Assembly: GCA_015067025.1 (NCBI GenBank)
Contig: SVNC01000013.1
Location: 1 to 53,548 of the forward strand
DNA: 53,548 nt
Direction: 5' to 3'
DNA from: Oscillospiraceae bacterium
GTDB lineage: Bacteria; Bacillota; Clostridia; Oscillospirales; Ruminococcaceae
How positions within the stretch are numbered: the first letter of the stretch is position 1; each line of letters begins with the position of its first letter. The translations under genes and the position numbers were made by a program. Below, piece by piece: positions 53,400 to 53,548 of this stretch. The notes beneath the pieces are model-generated. The model was not told the origin of the DNA. It saw only the letters and a list, made by a program, of their open reading frames with translations, and made no database searches.

Positions 53400-53548
53400 T
53401 AGCCACAAGGCTATGGTATGGTAATCAAAACCACCACTGAAGTGGTGGTTTGCACTTGCCCTAGAAGGGCATATTACAGGCTCAACCCCTAAAGGGGCAT
53501 TGAAGGCTTGACAACGCATTACTATCACAGGCAGCCGCTAAAAGCGGC
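53399..53548. repeat. Cluster of five small hairpins at the window end
   Basis: Perfect short stems with 2-4-base loops, in order: ATAGCC-ACAA-GGCTAT (53399-53414), AAACCACCACT-GA-AGTGGTGGTTT (53428-53451), TGCCCT-AGA-AGGGCA (53457-53471), CCCCT-AA-AGGGG (53486-53497) and GCCGCT-AAA-AGCGGC (53534-53548). They directly follow the GH13 stop codon and may continue past the window. Confidence 0.75.

Overview
The window looks like chromosome from a Gram-positive gut anaerobe of the Oscillospiraceae/Ruminococcaceae type, probably close to [Eubacterium] siraeum or Ruminococcus. This is an inference from the encoded proteins: Clostridia-like PpdK, GlgP, a GH130 mannoside phosphorylase, a rubredoxin-tailed flavodiiron protein, paaK plus an ACT-domain gene, CheV, and secreted proteins built from near-identical fibronectin-III repeats. 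Promoters are of the TTGACA-17-TATAAT kind, start sites carry strong AGGAGG ribosome binding sites, and many genes end in clear hairpin terminators.

Layout. Bases 179-859 hold a small conserved gene. Bases 1137-6411 form a + strand operon: ABC-2 exporter ATPase and permease, a secreted FN3 protein and dihydrofolate reductase. Bases 6449-17046 are household and cell-surface genes: two small XRE regulators, each divergent from a secreted FN3 protein (one with BspA-type leucine-rich repeats), GH130, paaK-ACT, and a flavodiiron fusion. Bases 17100-25890 are an accessory island. It holds a broken XRE-membrane gene, PAP2, a nucleotidyltransferase, a CDP-alcohol phosphatidyltransferase, a PfkB kinase, and a TetR gene with a perfect operator. 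These are followed by a repeat-rich segment that ends in a TnpW-like gene and a large serine recombinase. Bases 25944-34603 are one long - strand gene run: a giant DUF4011/COG1112-type helicase, then small uncharacterised genes ending in a P-loop kinase and a 2H-phosphoesterase-like protein. Bases 34750-40675 hold an APH-like kinase, a nuclease-methyltransferase fusion with a divergent XRE regulator, and an HD phosphohydrolase with a small partner; this looks like a defence island. Bases 41054-53399 return to core metabolism and signalling: ppdK, a uridine-kinase-like gene, cheV, an MBL-fold gene, two TrkA-type genes, glgP and a GH13 enzyme.

Most interesting signal. In 21645-23840 an intergenic 20-bp repeat (AGGTGCGTAACRAAACGGGC and variants) occurs five times in one orientation and separates unrelated single genes of mixed orientation, next to a large serine recombinase. 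In the same segment three promoter modules share an ACGTTYTGAA operator at an identical distance from the -10 box, and two of them are preceded by exact 11-bp-phased direct repeats (7 and 4 units). Together this looks like a cassette array with its own regulatory logic. The mechanism is inference and has not been shown.
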